This document shows, in pieces, positions 9,727 through 20,690 of a stretch of DNA of 34,815 nt. Source of the DNA: Dimargaris cristalligena. Its lineage: Eukaryota > Kickxellomycota > Dimargaritomycetes > Dimargaritales > Dimargaritaceae. The notes under the pieces are model-generated. The model saw only the letters and a program-made list of their open reading frames with translations. It was not told where the DNA came from and ran no database searches. The first letter of the stretch is position 1; every line of letters starts with the position of its first letter. The position numbers were made by a program, and so were the translations under genes. Where the stretch lies: positions 1 through 34,815 of the forward strand of contig JANBQC010000281.1 in the NCBI GenBank assembly GCA_027576995.1, read 5' to 3'.

Positions 9727-11399
9727 CCGACGGTAGAAGGCTCAACTAAGTAACGGGCCAAGGATGGGCTGACGCACGATAGATGGAGAGCAGGGCTGAA
9801 GAGCAGAGAGAGGGGGCTTTACTAGAATACGGTGGAATAAGCGAGTAGACGGAGTTAAAGTAATTAGACTAGACTGGGGTGAGGGGAGGTGCGGAGTGAG
9901 AAAGAGAGAGAGTGACAGAGTCCGAGATGGGCGGATGAAACAAACGTTCAGGTGCGGACGAAACAGGGCAGATGCCTTCGAAGGGCGCACAATGAAAGTC
10001 GGCAATGAGTAAAAAAGCAAGAGAGTGAACAAAACGAGATAAACTAGAAACAACGGAGAAACCCGCACAAACCGTAGACCGAAGGACAAGGGAGTTCGAA
10101 CACTGAGCGAGGGAGCCCTCCTCCACCTCCCCCGCTCGACGTGGCCCACTCACAATCCTCCACCCCCCAGGCCAGAGTGATCCTCCCAGCTTACCTCAGT
10201 GGCAAAAGAGAGGGAGAGGAGGGGGAGATTCAAAAACTGTCCCACAATGGGTAAACTTTTGGCCCCGTTTTATACCCCTCTCCCACCCTCCAATTGTACT
10301 TTGCGTTTCGGAGTATTTGCCAAGACAGCAGCGGCCTTGGCTGTGGGGCTCAGGTATACTACATTAGGCAAATATTGGAAGCCGTCGTCATAATCCAACC
10401 GGCGCATCAAGCATACCGATCGCACAATACTTGCCGATGCCTGTTGTCTATGACTATGACTATGACTATGACCAGTTCCAAGACCGGAATATATTCGGCG
10501 TGGCGGAGAATATCCACAGTACTAACGAAAAGGACCGAGCTATGGACCACAACGGAAACCTTTTAAAAGTGTTTGGTTATATGACACAGTCGCAGTCGCA
10601 GGCACCACAGCCATATAGGCAACCGAGGATTACGCGGTGTTAGCCAATCTTATATCCACCTCGCCAGTAGTATTTTCTAGCCAATGGGACGGTGCTATGT
10701 ACACAATACCCAAGTCCACCCCACCAGCCGTTTCCCCGTCCTATTGTCCTCCAGTAACGCGCAGATTTGATCGGACAATCTACAATTGGCCAGTGTCGAC
10801 AAGGACGGCTGCTTTTTCGCTTTTTATGTAAAGGCCACAGATGCCTGATCAGTACATTAAACAGCCCACGAAACATCCGAGAGTTCCATAGCCGCCCACA
10901 TGTATATTAATGGTATGGCTGGATCTAGCGTATTTTATTTATAAAACCAATTCAACCACACTGGTAAATCACTTCATCTACCACGTTTAATCATTTACTC
11001 CGAATAGAAAGGAATGATATGGACAAGAAAGAATGGTGTATGTGTATAATAACGTAAATGTTTGGATGGGTGAGTGAGCGAACACGAGACTGAAGGGGAA
11101 GGGCGGGTATATATATATATATACTGCAGATGCAATTAAAGGAACCCAAAGCGGAGTGAGGAGGGGGTGGACCGATTGTGCAATGGCCCACGTTTCAATC
11201 AATTCTAGGAAAGTACAAAAAGGGGGTGGAGAAAGGTGCGTAGAAAAATACAAAGTAAATAATAATATGTATATATATATATATAATAGCCGAATCGTGG
11301 GGGAATCATAGTGGGACAGCCGCAGCTTCCACCCTGAATTGGCCAGTGCTTCTATCATCACCACCACGACCAACGGGCCATTTATTTTTATTTTCCCAA
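9727..11399. other. SEC31 upstream region and RSP5 3' flank
   Basis: 1.67 kb without a convincing gene. The SEC31 side (9727-10200) is rich in short purine/pyrimidine runs and contains the possible leader-intron splice sites. A four-copy CTATGA tandem lies at 10448-10471. TA microsatellites lie near 11107-11123 and 11268-11285. On the minus strand just past the RSP5 stop, AATAAA-type signals at 11392-11381 may direct polyadenylation. Confidence 0.5.
10431..10643 (+). CDS. Doubtful small ORF with Tyr-Asp repeats, 70 aa
   Basis: Encodes MPMPVVYDYDYDYDQFQDRN followed by a hydrophilic tail with QSQSQ. The YDYDYD run comes from the CTATGA tandem. It is divergently placed from SEC31 and could be a first exon or a chance ORF. 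No family recognised, no clear promoter, and no codon-use support beyond the absence of stops. Confidence 0.15.
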   Translation: MPMPVVYDYDYDYDQFQDRNIFGVAENIHSTNEKDRAMDHNGNLLKVFGYMTQSQSQAPQPYRQPRITRC

Positions 11400-14300
11400 T
11401 TATTCCTGACCAAACCCCACCGTTTCCTCCACTGCCCACGTCAACTTCTTCACCAAGGTCTCGTAGTCCGGGTACGGTGGCAAATCAATTCGATTAAAAC
11501 ACGTGTGACTTTTCGGCAGCTGAGATATCTCCCCGGACTTTTCGATTGTAAACCGCCGGGGACCGTCGCTACCCTGTAGATCTTTAAACCCATTGACGGG
11601 AATTCGCGAGGTACCTGTGGTAAACTGGAGGAGCCGGATTTGCGTTTCCGAGTCCCAGGTTTTGACGCACCGCCAGAACCACTGGACAATGGGGTCACTC
11701 TCGGTGTACCCCCGGTAGTCCGTGTGTTTCTTCCAGTCGTCCAGGTCAATATCGGCAATCCCGCCGATGAGGAGTTCGAGCTCACGCTCGTCGAATACGA
11801 CGATCAGGTCCTTGGGGATCAGTTGGTAGAACCCCTCTAGGAAGGCCTCGAGTTGGTCTTCGATCCGGGCCCGGATTTTCCAATTGGTAATGAGTTCGAC
11901 GTATTCCCGTTTGTTGGCTTCCGTGACCGCGAGGTTCCGGCCATCCGGCTTGAGGTCCACCTCCACGACTTCGCCGAACCGTTCCTCCTCCACGGAGAAC
12001 GTCATGTCCAAAATACCCGTGATGTCGTTTTCCAACATCCACGTGAGACTGCGGTGGAAATCGGCGTCGACACTTTCCATATCCGCAAGGGTGATGCGTT
12101 TCCGGAGGAGCAGCTTGTAGAAACTGGTCACAAAAAAGGCGTCCAGGAAGCGGCGGTGGAAGACGGCCAAGCCCAGGCACCGTCCGATAAATTTGAAGTA
12201 GTTGAGGTGGTCCGGGTTGACCCCCGAGTGCGGGTTAATCTGGAGGGTATACGTGTCGTGGGCCGAAAATTCAAACAGACAGTACGACGGGTTGAAAATC
12301 TCGTGCGAGAGGAGGAAGAAAAATTCCCGGGACAGTCCACCGTAATCCAGCCCATCTTCACCGTCGAATTTAATATACAGCCGTTTTTTGAGTTCGCTGG
12401 GCCGGTGGCGCATGATTTCGGCATAAGAGTCTTCGAAAATGTGGTCGCGGCGCACTTTAATGTGGCACTGCCCCGGGGCGGGCCGCATGTCCTGTTGCGA
12501 GCGGAAATAAATGAGTTTACGCCGGAAGTCCCGCTTATATTGCGGAACGTTGCTGTCGAGACTGCTGGGTAACCGGGGGTCGTCCCACGTGGTCGTTTTG
12601 GTATTGTGGTCCACGAAGAAGATGTGACCAGTGTTGGTTACTCGCATCTCCCAACCCGTAGGGAGGGGCCCCAGAGTGCTCTGGGAGGGGGTGGCACTGA
12701 GACCCACATCGGCCCGAGGTTGGGAGGACTGGGCTCGACCATGGCGACCGCTGGTCGTTGTCCCATTGGTAGGGGCACTACCAGTGCTCGGACCGGAACT
12801 AGATCCCGCAGCTCCGGTGGCATCACTGCTAGCGGGTAGCCGAGGGTCGTTCCAGGAGGTGGTGCGGGTACTGTGATCAACGTAATAGGGCCGTCCTTCG
12901 GCGGTGAACCGCTGTTCCCAGCCGGAGGGCAGGGCGCCCAGGTCATCCGCCGTAGTGACCAGGCTTTGGGCCACCGCCAAAGTGGTATCGCCCCCGGCGA
13001 CCCCCGTAGAAGGGGAAGAGGAGGAGGAGGGGGACGGGCTTCCCGGGGCGTTTTCTTCGGGGAGGGTCCGGCTGAGATGACGTTGGCGGGCAATTTCGGT
13101 CATGCGTAGATTGTCGGCAGCGGAGTTGGCCGTCCCCTCGCTGCCGTTGAGTCGGCCGCGTTCCACCACTTGGCCCCATTCGACCCGCCGATTGGGCGAG
13201 GCCGGCTGGGCGCCCAGGCCCTGTGCGACCAGCACGGTACTAGGTAGCCGAGTGGGTAGGTAGGGGGCATTGCATTGCATGCCCAAAGTCAGCCGCCCGC
13301 TTACCATGAGATTCACGTTGGAGGCCTTGAGGTCCAGAGTGGTCATGATTTCGCCCCCCAAGTCAAGGTCCAGGTACTTGTTGATTTGTAAGTTGATGAC
13401 ACCGAGGAAACCTTGGGCCTGTTCCTTGAATTTAAACTTGCGCTCGTCGAATATTTGGATGGCCACCACACTCTGGGGAGTGGCTTTGACCGTAAATCCC
13501 TGGTTCCAGTAGGGACTGAGGGTCCGCTTGATACTGGTGGTAGTGTGGGTCTGTTCGCCGTCCACGGTTAGAACCGCAAATGGGTCAGGGTAGCGGAAGA
13601 TATCCCGCTTCATCAGATTATCAGCGGATATGACTGTTTATGCAGGGGCGGGTAGAATGAGGGGAGGGGGATGAAGAAGCAATTAGATTAGGTACTACTC
13701 TAGTTACCGGTAAATGCACTAATTGGTTTAGGAACCAAACATGAGCGGAATTGGCCCGTAAAAGCAGCCCCCGTCCGCTACAGTTGTGAATACAATATTC
13801 GGCACTATTGGTACAAAAGGGGGAAGTCCCGAAACTAAAGTAATGCGTGTCGCATACTTACTGGTTATTTTTACCCGGCTGGTTCGGGGATTAGAAATAT
13901 ACGGTATAGTCGTGGGCGAGAGTGGATTATCGGGGAAATAGAGACAATAGGATAACAGGGTAATGCATGAGATTTCATTCGATGTAGTAAGTGTATAGAG
14001 CGCACCGCCCGGTGCGGAACATAGGCGCCACAAGTGGAGGGCGCTTCAGGGGGCCAAGGAGTCCGAGCAAAACCACAACGAAGTTTAGGCATGTTTCTAC
14101 CAAAGGCGAAATACGGGGTTGCGGTAGGCATCGGGTACTGTATGCTATGGTCTACGCTTCGCTCCCCGGACCAAGTCGCGAGTCGTTCAGCCAGAGAGAG
14201 ATAGTAGCACACAAGACTGAATGGCGTCATCCCATGCCAGGGTACTGTGGTGGGGATGGGGGTGGGTTTCGGTTTGGAAGAGTGACACGTTATCGTTCAC

Positions 14301-14432
14301 TTACCGAGCGTCATCGTCGGAAGATGGGGGAGGTGGGAGCGAAGGGCTGTCCGATACTATGGTGGGCCTGGGATTAGAAGGAGGGGCAGGCTGGCTCAGC
14401 GTACGGCCCGCCGACGACCTATCCGTCGACAT
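11400..14432 (-). CDS. RSP5: NEDD4-type HECT E3 ubiquitin ligase, Rsp5/Pub1 ortholog (three exons)
   Basis: Transfers ubiquitin to membrane and other cargo, driving endocytic sorting. Exons: 14305-14432 (42 codons + 2 nt), a 17-nt microexon 13862-13878, and 11400-13633. Introns are 426 nt (GTAAGT...AACCAG) and 228 nt (GTAAGT...AAACAG). Joining them restores the start of the C2 domain, [17 protein letters not shown], before [19 protein letters not shown]. The product is 792 aa, near yeast Rsp5 (809). The order is C2 (~43-165), Ser/Thr/Pro-rich linker, two WW domains (~283-317, WEQRF...WNDP; ~370-404, WEMRV...WDDP), HECT (~434-792) with the catalytic Cys at ~760 in [11 protein letters not shown], and the conserved end EETVGFGQE. 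Only two WW domains are present; ascomycete orthologs have three. The start MSTDRSS is the ATG closest to C2; an in-frame ATG at 14621 would add 63 Pro/Ser-rich residues. Confidence 0.93.
13862..13878 (-). other. RSP5: 17-nt microexon of RSP5
   Basis: Flanked by acceptor ...CCGAACCAG (branch-like CTAAT about 12 nt before) and donor GTAAGTATG. Its 17 nt fit both neighbouring phases exactly (2 nt in, 1 nt out). They supply RVKIT of the first C2 strand, which matches the R-V-T-I pattern of other fungal Rsp5 proteins. Confidence 0.85.
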
Positions 14433-15808
14433 GGGGAAAGAAATTGATGGGCTTTGACTAGGGAGGAGGGGCACCGGCTTAATGAGGGAGGTTAGAGTGG
14501 GGTGTTTGCTTTGGCGTAGAGGCGACGCGCGAGAGGGGGGAAGGAAGGGGAATTGGATAGAAGGAAAGGATGCAGGGCCAGGAGGGGGGTACGAGGCACC
14601 AGGCTCGAGGAATCGGGTCAAAAGCTATGAAGGTATAACTGAGAAAGTGGACCAGCCAGGAGTCGCGAACAAAAAGGCGCAAGTAGATGGATAGTGAATG
14701 AGAGGTAAAAAGTACGTAATGGGTTAGTAAAGGGTAAGAAGAGGCGGCGGCCTAGTAGTATGTTGTATATGTTTAACCAGTACACAAGGTGTGTTACAGT
14801 CCAACTAAATAAATAGAATACCATTGACCGCTACTGCTGGATACATGTTAATAGGTTTTTTATGGCGAATACGAGAGCGTTCTTTTATCTCGGGACAATG
14901 CTGGCGAGTGGTTTAGGCGTATCTCCCACCTACATAGATAGAGTGATGGGCCCTTCCCTCACAGTGGACATCTCAAGGTCTAAAAATATCAGGCCAAGGG
15001 GCCCTGGAAAGGGGACTAGAAAGACCCTTCCTTCCCTTCTTCACCGGATACACACCATCGCCCACATGTAAATAAGCTCCTCTCGGGGGAGAGCGAAAGC
15101 CAAACGAGGAGCCAAACCCAAAGCCATTGCATCGTATCGGGTGGCTGCCAGCCAAACAATAATCGGGATTCGGGGATATATGCACTCTCTGAGATACCGC
15201 CACCAGTTCCGAGGCGATTAGTAACAACCATCTGTCTCTATATTATTAAGCGTGGGCCGGAATAAATCCCTGGGTATGGGTACGGAGAGTTGCTTTATAA
15301 CTAGGATGTGCAGCACGGAGGGGTTGGTTAGTTCTGGAAGGTGGTGTTCAATGTATGTTCTCGCCCCACAACAACAACACACAGTGAGGAAGGGAGGGAT
15401 ATGCTTGGTGTCACTTAGGTAGGGCCTGAGACTGGGTGGTGATCGTCGTCTACTCGCTGGTCTGAGTTCCTGTCACTATGCTATTGGTGGATTATTGGCC
15501 AGAGCGGGTGGGAAACTCTCCCCGCAAACTCAGCCCAGTTGTTGCTTTATACCCCAAGTGCTCATCTGCATACAGCCCCCAGTTTCCTCTCTCTCTCTCT
15601 CTCCTCTCTCTCTACTTACTTATTCAGCTGGCTTAGGCTTCTTCTACTGCTGCTCTAATACTTGATCTCCCTTCGCTTAATATATCTCTTACCCCTCCTT
15701 TTTCCCCCTTTACTTCTTGTGTGTGTCGTAAAACAACTCCTCGGCCAGAGCTTTTCCCCCTTCGCTTACCCCATCCTGACTCTCGTTGACCGGTGATTTA
15801 AAGGTACC
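14433..15808. promoter_or_regulatory. Shared divergent upstream region RSP5 / SCP160
   Basis: A 1.38-kb spacer between the first ATGs of two divergent genes, so it must hold both promoters. A CT-rich tract at 15586-15613 and further pyrimidine-rich sequence up to about 15720 precede the SCP160 start, a common feature of fungal core promoters and leaders. Short ORFs here (for example 14862-15071 +) show no coding character that I can support. Confidence 0.5.
15586..15613 (+). repeat. CT-rich tract upstream of SCP160
   Basis: Near-perfect CT dinucleotide repeat about 200 bp before the SCP160 start codon, probably in the core promoter or leader. Confidence 0.7.
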
Positions 15809-18800
15809 ATGGACGCCTCCTCCCCTGAACTGATCCCCCACCCCACCGCTGCCCCACTGCCGCCATCCGTGCAGCTCCAGCAGCTGCATTTGGCCTCGGC
15901 ATCGCCGGCCTTTGAGGCCGAAGTCACCGGTGCTTTCCCCGCCGCGGACGCCTCCGACTTCGCCGACCACCCAGCCGCCGCCTCCGCCGAGATGGCCGCT
16001 CCCGCTGGTTCCGGTTTGGCTCACGCCACCAAAACTGGCCCTACCGCCACCTCCCTGGATTTCGCCTCCGAAGCCATGTTCCCCAGTTTGAGCTCCAGCT
16101 CTGCCCCCGGTTCCGCCCAAGGGGGTGCCTGGGGTGCCGGCAGTGCTTCCGCCCGTCTGGGTGCCACCGTTTCCCCCCCCACCCCACCTACGGTGCGCCG
16201 GGAGGGCATCGTCACCGAGATCCTGGATTTGCCCATCGTCCAGCCCAGCCGTCCCAAGGAGTTCGGAGGGGATAAGTCCGCCTTCAATGCGGACCCCTTC
16301 GGCAGCCAGTCCAACCGGGGCAAGGAGTTCGGCGACAAGTCCCTCAGCACCGCGGAATTGGTCCGCCAGGTCATGAAGCGCACCAACACCCAAATTGATG
16401 TGACCACGGCTTCCCAGACCCGCACCATGACCTTCTTGATCCGCGGTAAAGTGGAGCAGGCCCGCCAAGCTAAACGGGAGCTGATGTCCGCCCTGGCCTC
16501 CCGGGTAACCGTCACCCTCCAGGTCCCCTCGTTCGTGCGTCCGTTCATCCTGGGCCCCCGTGGCAAGACCCTGAATGGAATCACTCAGCGTTCCGGTACC
16601 AAAATCCACATTCCGCGCCGTGAAGACCCCCTGGCCGCCGATGACGACAGCAATAGCCATAACCAGCAGCCCGACGAAGAGGACTACGATGTCGTCTTCG
16701 ACATCACCATTACCGGTGACTTGGAAGGGGTCAGTTTGGCCAAATCCGAAATCGAAAAGATCGTCAACGAGAAGACCTCCAAGCGCGCGGTGCGTCTCAC
16801 CCACATCCCCACCACCTTCTTCCCCCTGATCGCTGGTGCCCATAACGCCACGGTCAACAAACTCATGGGTGACTACAACGTCAAGATTCGCGTACCTTTC
16901 ATCCTGCCTTCTACCGATCCCTGGGACCGCTTGGCCACCCCGGCTTCGTCATCCAGCACCACAACCGGCAGCGAACCCGCCATCACCGTGTCGGGTGAAA
17001 AGGAGGCGATTGCCCAGGCCGTGGAAGCCATCAACGAAATCTACGACAACCTGGAGCGGACCACCCGCCAAATCGTCGTGAGCATCCCCAAGCGGCAGCA
17101 CCGGTTCCTGGTGGGTCCCAAGGGCGCCCACATCCAGGAAATTCTGGAAAAGACCGGCTGTATCATGGAACTGGCCCCCGCCCACAATGCCTCCGAATCG
17201 GTGGTTATCCGTGGGCCTGAGGCTAACCTGATGGACGCTCTGACCATGACCATGGAAAACGCCAGCTCCATCCAGGTCGACACCATCGACCTCCTGTCCA
17301 TGCACCGTGCTGACGACCCCCACGCCCACGCCCGCCTGACCATGCGTTACCTGGCGGCCCGCTCGAAATTGAAGAAGCTGGAGGCCGACCATAATGCCCA
17401 AATCTTCCTGCCCCGCCTCAACCAACTGGAACGCGACTCCGACTATGTGGTGGAGATGGTGACCAAGGACATCATGAACATGATCCAGGTTCGCCAAGCT
17501 CTCGTCGAATTGCTCAAGAGTCTTCCGCCCCAGCATACGGCCGTGTGCCACGTCGAACCCCACACCCACGGCCACCTCATTGGTCGCAACGGCCAGAACG
17601 TGAACCGCATCCACGAAACCCGTGGGGTGGACCTTATCTTCCCCGAGAAGGAAGACCACAGCTCGGCCGTCCTCCTGGTTTACGAAGGGAACCCGGAGGT
17701 GGACTACTATATCCACGACAAGCGGAAGCACCAGCAGGCCGTGGCTGATCTGCTGCAGCAGGTCTCCGAGGAATTGGTTCAGGCCTCCCAGGAGGCCGCC
17801 GAACTGGTCACCCGTACCCTGACCATTCCCTCCCGTTACCACCGTTTCGTGATTGGACCCAAGGGAGCCACCCTGGCGGGTATCACAGGCCCGCAGTCGA
17901 GCTGCTTCGTCAATGTCGGCAGCAGTGGCCCGAACGGTTCGGCTAAGCCCGACTCCGGCTCCAATGGTAGCGAAGAGATTACCATCAAGGGCCCCGTCGA
18001 CGAAGTCGAACGCATCATCCAGGAGATTCAGGCCGTGGCCGACCAGGCCCGCCAGCACGAAATCGAACACTCCCACGAAGAGAAGCTCAGCGTGCCCGCC
18101 CAGTACCTGCCCCACATCATCGGCAAGAACGGCTCCAACGTGACCAAGCTCAAGGACGAACACAATGTCAAGATCGATGTCGAAGCGAAAGACGCCACGA
18201 ACACCAACCGGCCCGCCGCCATTTCTATCAAGGGCACTAAAGAGGGTACCGCCGAGGTGCGCCGTCTGATCCAGGAGACGGTCGACCGGCTGGCCGATCA
18301 TACAGTGCTGTCCATCCATATTAACCACCGTTTGCACCCGGCTTTAATCGGTTCCCAAGGCCGACTGGTGCGCGGTTTGGAGGATAAGTACAATGTCTTC
18401 CTTAAATTCCCCAAGGCCAATAACCGCGACGACGATGAAGACAGTGGTGCGTCCTCCCAGGACGAAATCGTCATCAAGGGGGGTCGTAAGGGAGTGGAAG
18501 CCGCCAAGGCCGAACTACTGGACTTGGCCGCCCACGAAGAGGCCAACAACCAGTCCGTCACCTTCAATATCCCCGCCAACGCCCTTCCCCATATTGTGGG
18601 TCGCAGCGGCGCTCAGGTGAACGAAATTAAAGACGCCACCCAAACCCGTATCGATCTGGGGGCTGCTCCCAGTAACGGCGGCGACGGCAGTGTCGCCCGT
18701 TCCGCTTCCGGTTCGGTCCGGGTCCCTGTGACCATTCGGGGTACCAAGGAGGGCATCGCCAAAGCGCGCAAACTGATCGAAGCCATCGTGACCGACCAAG

Positions 18801-19939
18801 AATCGCAAGTTACCGAACACCTGACCATTGACGCCGAATACCACAAACTGCTCATCGGATCCGCCGGTTCCAAGATTCGCGACCTCATCCAGTCGTGCGG
18901 CGGCGATCAGGAACAAACCTCTGGCCCCACCAGCTGCCGCGTGTTCTTCCCCCGTAAAACCTCCACCGGTGACGGTGCCAACGATGTGATGATCAAGGGC
19001 GATAAGACGGTGGTGGCTAAAGTCCGCGCGGCCCTCGAGGCATTGGTGACCGATTTCCGGAACCGGGTCTGTATGACCATTAATATCCCTGTGTCGGAAC
19101 ATCCCCTCATCATCGGACGCGGCGGTTCCACCCTGCGTGATATTCAGTCCAAACACCAGGTCGATATCGAATTCGCCAGTAGCGGATCAGGTCGCAATAA
19201 GGACGCGGCTGCTGCTGCTGCTTCGGGTGAACCTGTTGTGGATCCCACTCTGGTCAAGATCTACGGCCAGCCCGCCAACTGCGAAGCCGCCGTGCGCGAT
19301 CTCAAGTCCCGCGTGCGCACCTCCACGGGTCTGACCGTGCCCCTCCGGGTTCACCAACTCCTGGGTGGTTCCAACTCGACGCTCTGGCGGTCGATCCGGG
19401 CCGACTTCAACGTCTACATTGACCCCGAAAACCCTAACGCCACCGGCCATACCACTTACACCGACCTCTACGGACCTGAACCCCCGTCCTATGGCCTGGA
19501 AAACTCTGCCATTCCCTCTGAGACCCGCCCCAATCCGGTCCTGGAAGAAGGTACCATCGACTGGGTGTTCAAGGGTAATCTTAAGGGTGTCGAACGGGCT
19601 CTGGCCCGCTGTGAAAAGGCCCTCCGGACCGTTGATGGGGGTCGCGACTTGCACCTCCAGTACTTGCCCATCCCGGCATCCTATCACCGCCACATCATCG
19701 GCCGCGGAGGTGCGAATATCTCGCGCATTCGTAACCAAACCGGTTGCCAAGTCGAATTACCCAACAAGCGGGCCAGTAGTCATGAGTCGGCCTCGGGCAA
19801 CCACCAGCAACAACAAGGTGGTGATATGCAGTCGATTATTCCCTCATCGGGCGAATGGGTGGCCCTGATCGGGTCAGACGAAGCCATCGAAGACGCCAAG
19901 GTGCTAATTGACCAGATCATTGATGACGCGTCTTACTAA
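15809..19939 (+). CDS. SCP160: Multi-KH-domain RNA-binding protein, vigilin / Scp160
   Basis: Vigilins bind mRNA and polysomes, often at the ER, and influence translation and mRNA localisation. The single 1376-codon exon starts at ACCATGG (Kozak-like) and ends in TAA. After an Ala/Pro/Ser-rich N-terminus (~1-150) and a possible half-KH (~190-235), about 13 KH modules follow from ~232 to 1370. Intact GXXG loops include GPRG, GPKG (twice), GRNG, GKNG, GSQG, GRSG, GSAG and GRGG (twice). Three modules are degenerate: the second (GAHN), the fourth (no loop recognisable) and the twelfth (GSNS). The mix of intact and degenerate KH domains and the length fit the family (yeast Scp160 about 1220 aa, 14 KH). 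The coding sequence is intron-free in this window. The gene is divergent from RSP5 and convergent with the aminotransferase gene. Confidence 0.95.
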   Translation: MDASSPELIPHPTAAPLPPSVQLQQLHLASASPAFEAEVTGAFPAADASDFADHPAAASAEMAAPAGSGLAHATKTGPTATSLDFASEAMFPSLSSSSAPGSAQGGAWGAGSASARLGATVSPPTPPTVRREGIVTEILDLPIVQPSRPKEFGGDKSAFNADPFGSQSNRGKEFGDKSLSTAELVRQVMKRTNTQIDVTTASQTRTMTFLIRGKVEQARQAKRELMSALASRVTVTLQVPSFVRPFILGPRGKTLNGITQRSGTKIHIPRREDPLAADDDSNSHNQQPDEEDYDVVFDITITGDLEGVSLAKSEIEKIVNEKTSKRAVRLTHIPTTFFPLIAGAHNATVNKLMGDYNVKIRVPFILPSTDPWDRLATPASSSSTTTGSEPAITVSGEKEAIAQAVEAINEIYDNLERTTRQIVVSIPKRQHRFLVGPKGAHIQEILEKTGCIMELAPAHNASESVVIRGPEANLMDALTMTMENASSIQVDTIDLLSMHRADDPHAHARLTMRYLAARSKLKKLEADHNAQIFLPRLNQLERDSDYVVEMVTKDIMNMIQVRQALVELLKSLPPQHTAVCHVEPHTHGHLIGRNGQNVNRIHETRGVDLIFPEKEDHSSAVLLVYEGNPEVDYYIHDKRKHQQAVADLLQQVSEELVQASQEAAELVTRTLTIPSRYHRFVIGPKGATLAGITGPQSSCFVNVGSSGPNGSAKPDSGSNGSEEITIKGPVDEVERIIQEIQAVADQARQHEIEHSHEEKLSVPAQYLPHIIGKNGSNVTKLKDEHNVKIDVEAKDATNTNRPAAISIKGTKEGTAEVRRLIQETVDRLADHTVLSIHINHRLHPALIGSQGRLVRGLEDKYNVFLKFPKANNRDDDEDSGASSQDEIVIKGGRKGVEAAKAELLDLAAHEEANNQSVTFNIPANALPHIVGRSGAQVNEIKDATQTRIDLGAAPSNGGDGSVARSASGSVRVPVTIRGTKEGIAKARKLIEAIVTDQESQVTEHLTIDAEYHKLLIGSAGSKIRDLIQSCGGDQEQTSGPTSCRVFFPRKTSTGDGANDVMIKGDKTVVAKVRAALEALVTDFRNRVCMTINIPVSEHPLIIGRGGSTLRDIQSKHQVDIEFASSGSGRNKDAAAAAASGEPVVDPTLVKIYGQPANCEAAVRDLKSRVRTSTGLTVPLRVHQLLGGSNSTLWRSIRADFNVYIDPENPNATGHTTYTDLYGPEPPSYGLENSAIPSETRPNPVLEEGTIDWVFKGNLKGVERALARCEKALRTVDGGRDLHLQYLPIPASYHRHIIGRGGANISRIRNQTGCQVELPNKRASSHESASGNHQQQQGGDMQSIIPSSGEWVALIGSDEAIEDAKVLIDQIIDDASY

Positions 19940-20690
19940 AGGGGGATAGTGATGATGGAGAGGGACGAACGTGAAGACTATCGATGGAGAAAGAGGGGTG
20001 GTGGTGGTGTGGATAATTATAATCCCTAACCCTTTCTTCCTTCTCTGATTTTAACATTCACACATATATTTTCTTACAGAACATGTTAATATATATTTAT
20101 AAAAATGCCGTTTGAAAGCTATCTATTGAACCTCCTCCGTTCAACAACCACCAACCCATATCCCACTCACCCATATCTCTCCCTCACGCTATATATACAT
20201 ACATACCTTGACATACATACACACACACATCTCTCTCGATAACCCACGATATTCATGTGTTCCTAATTGAACTTAATTTTGATTTACATAAAATGGGCAC
20301 CACTCTACATTCATATACACCGTGCAAACACTGATCCTGGTATTTGAGGAGAAATAATACGACTTCTTCCGGATGGATACGCTAGAAATGCTAAAACGAA
20401 AACTCGAGGCTCATTACTTGTGCAACTATTTCTCTCTCCACACGAATTGTATCTAATCGATGAGGTGATTTCGATAATTGTGAACCAAACGTTGTCGTTA
20501 TTCATTTATAAATAATAATTAACATGGGGGAGGAGGGGGATGGAGAAATGTTCCATTTGGTGTCCCCCCGCTTTCCCAGTCTAGTTAAAGATATCGCGGG
20601 TGGATAGTTTAGTATACTCTACTATTTTCCTTACTCCCTTCATTTTTTTTCCCAATTGGGGAACACATGTCTGTGATGAAAAGAGCTAGC
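19940..20690. other. Convergent 3' spacer SCP160 / aspartate aminotransferase
   Basis: 750 bp between two converging stop codons. It contains an ACAT/AC microsatellite (about 20207-20230), AT-rich stretches with ATTTATAAA motifs on both strands suitable for 3'-end formation, and no supported ORF. Confidence 0.5.

Noticed and set aside
9742..10153. Minus-strand ORFs of 135 and 94 codons upstream of SEC31
   Set aside because: Ser/Leu/Pro-rich shadows in a pyrimidine-rich promoter or leader, mutually overlapping in different frames, no domain.
10987..11439. 150-codon minus-strand ORF at the RSP5 3' end
   Set aside because: Runs through TA microsatellites (YIYIYI runs) and the RSP5 3' flank; not protein-like.
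15710..18337. Long minus-strand ORFs (377 and 462 codons) opposite SCP160
   Set aside because: They mirror the GC-rich codon pattern of the real gene, carry Gly/Val/His-rich shadow composition and have no recognisable domain; the plus-strand KH protein explains the open frames.
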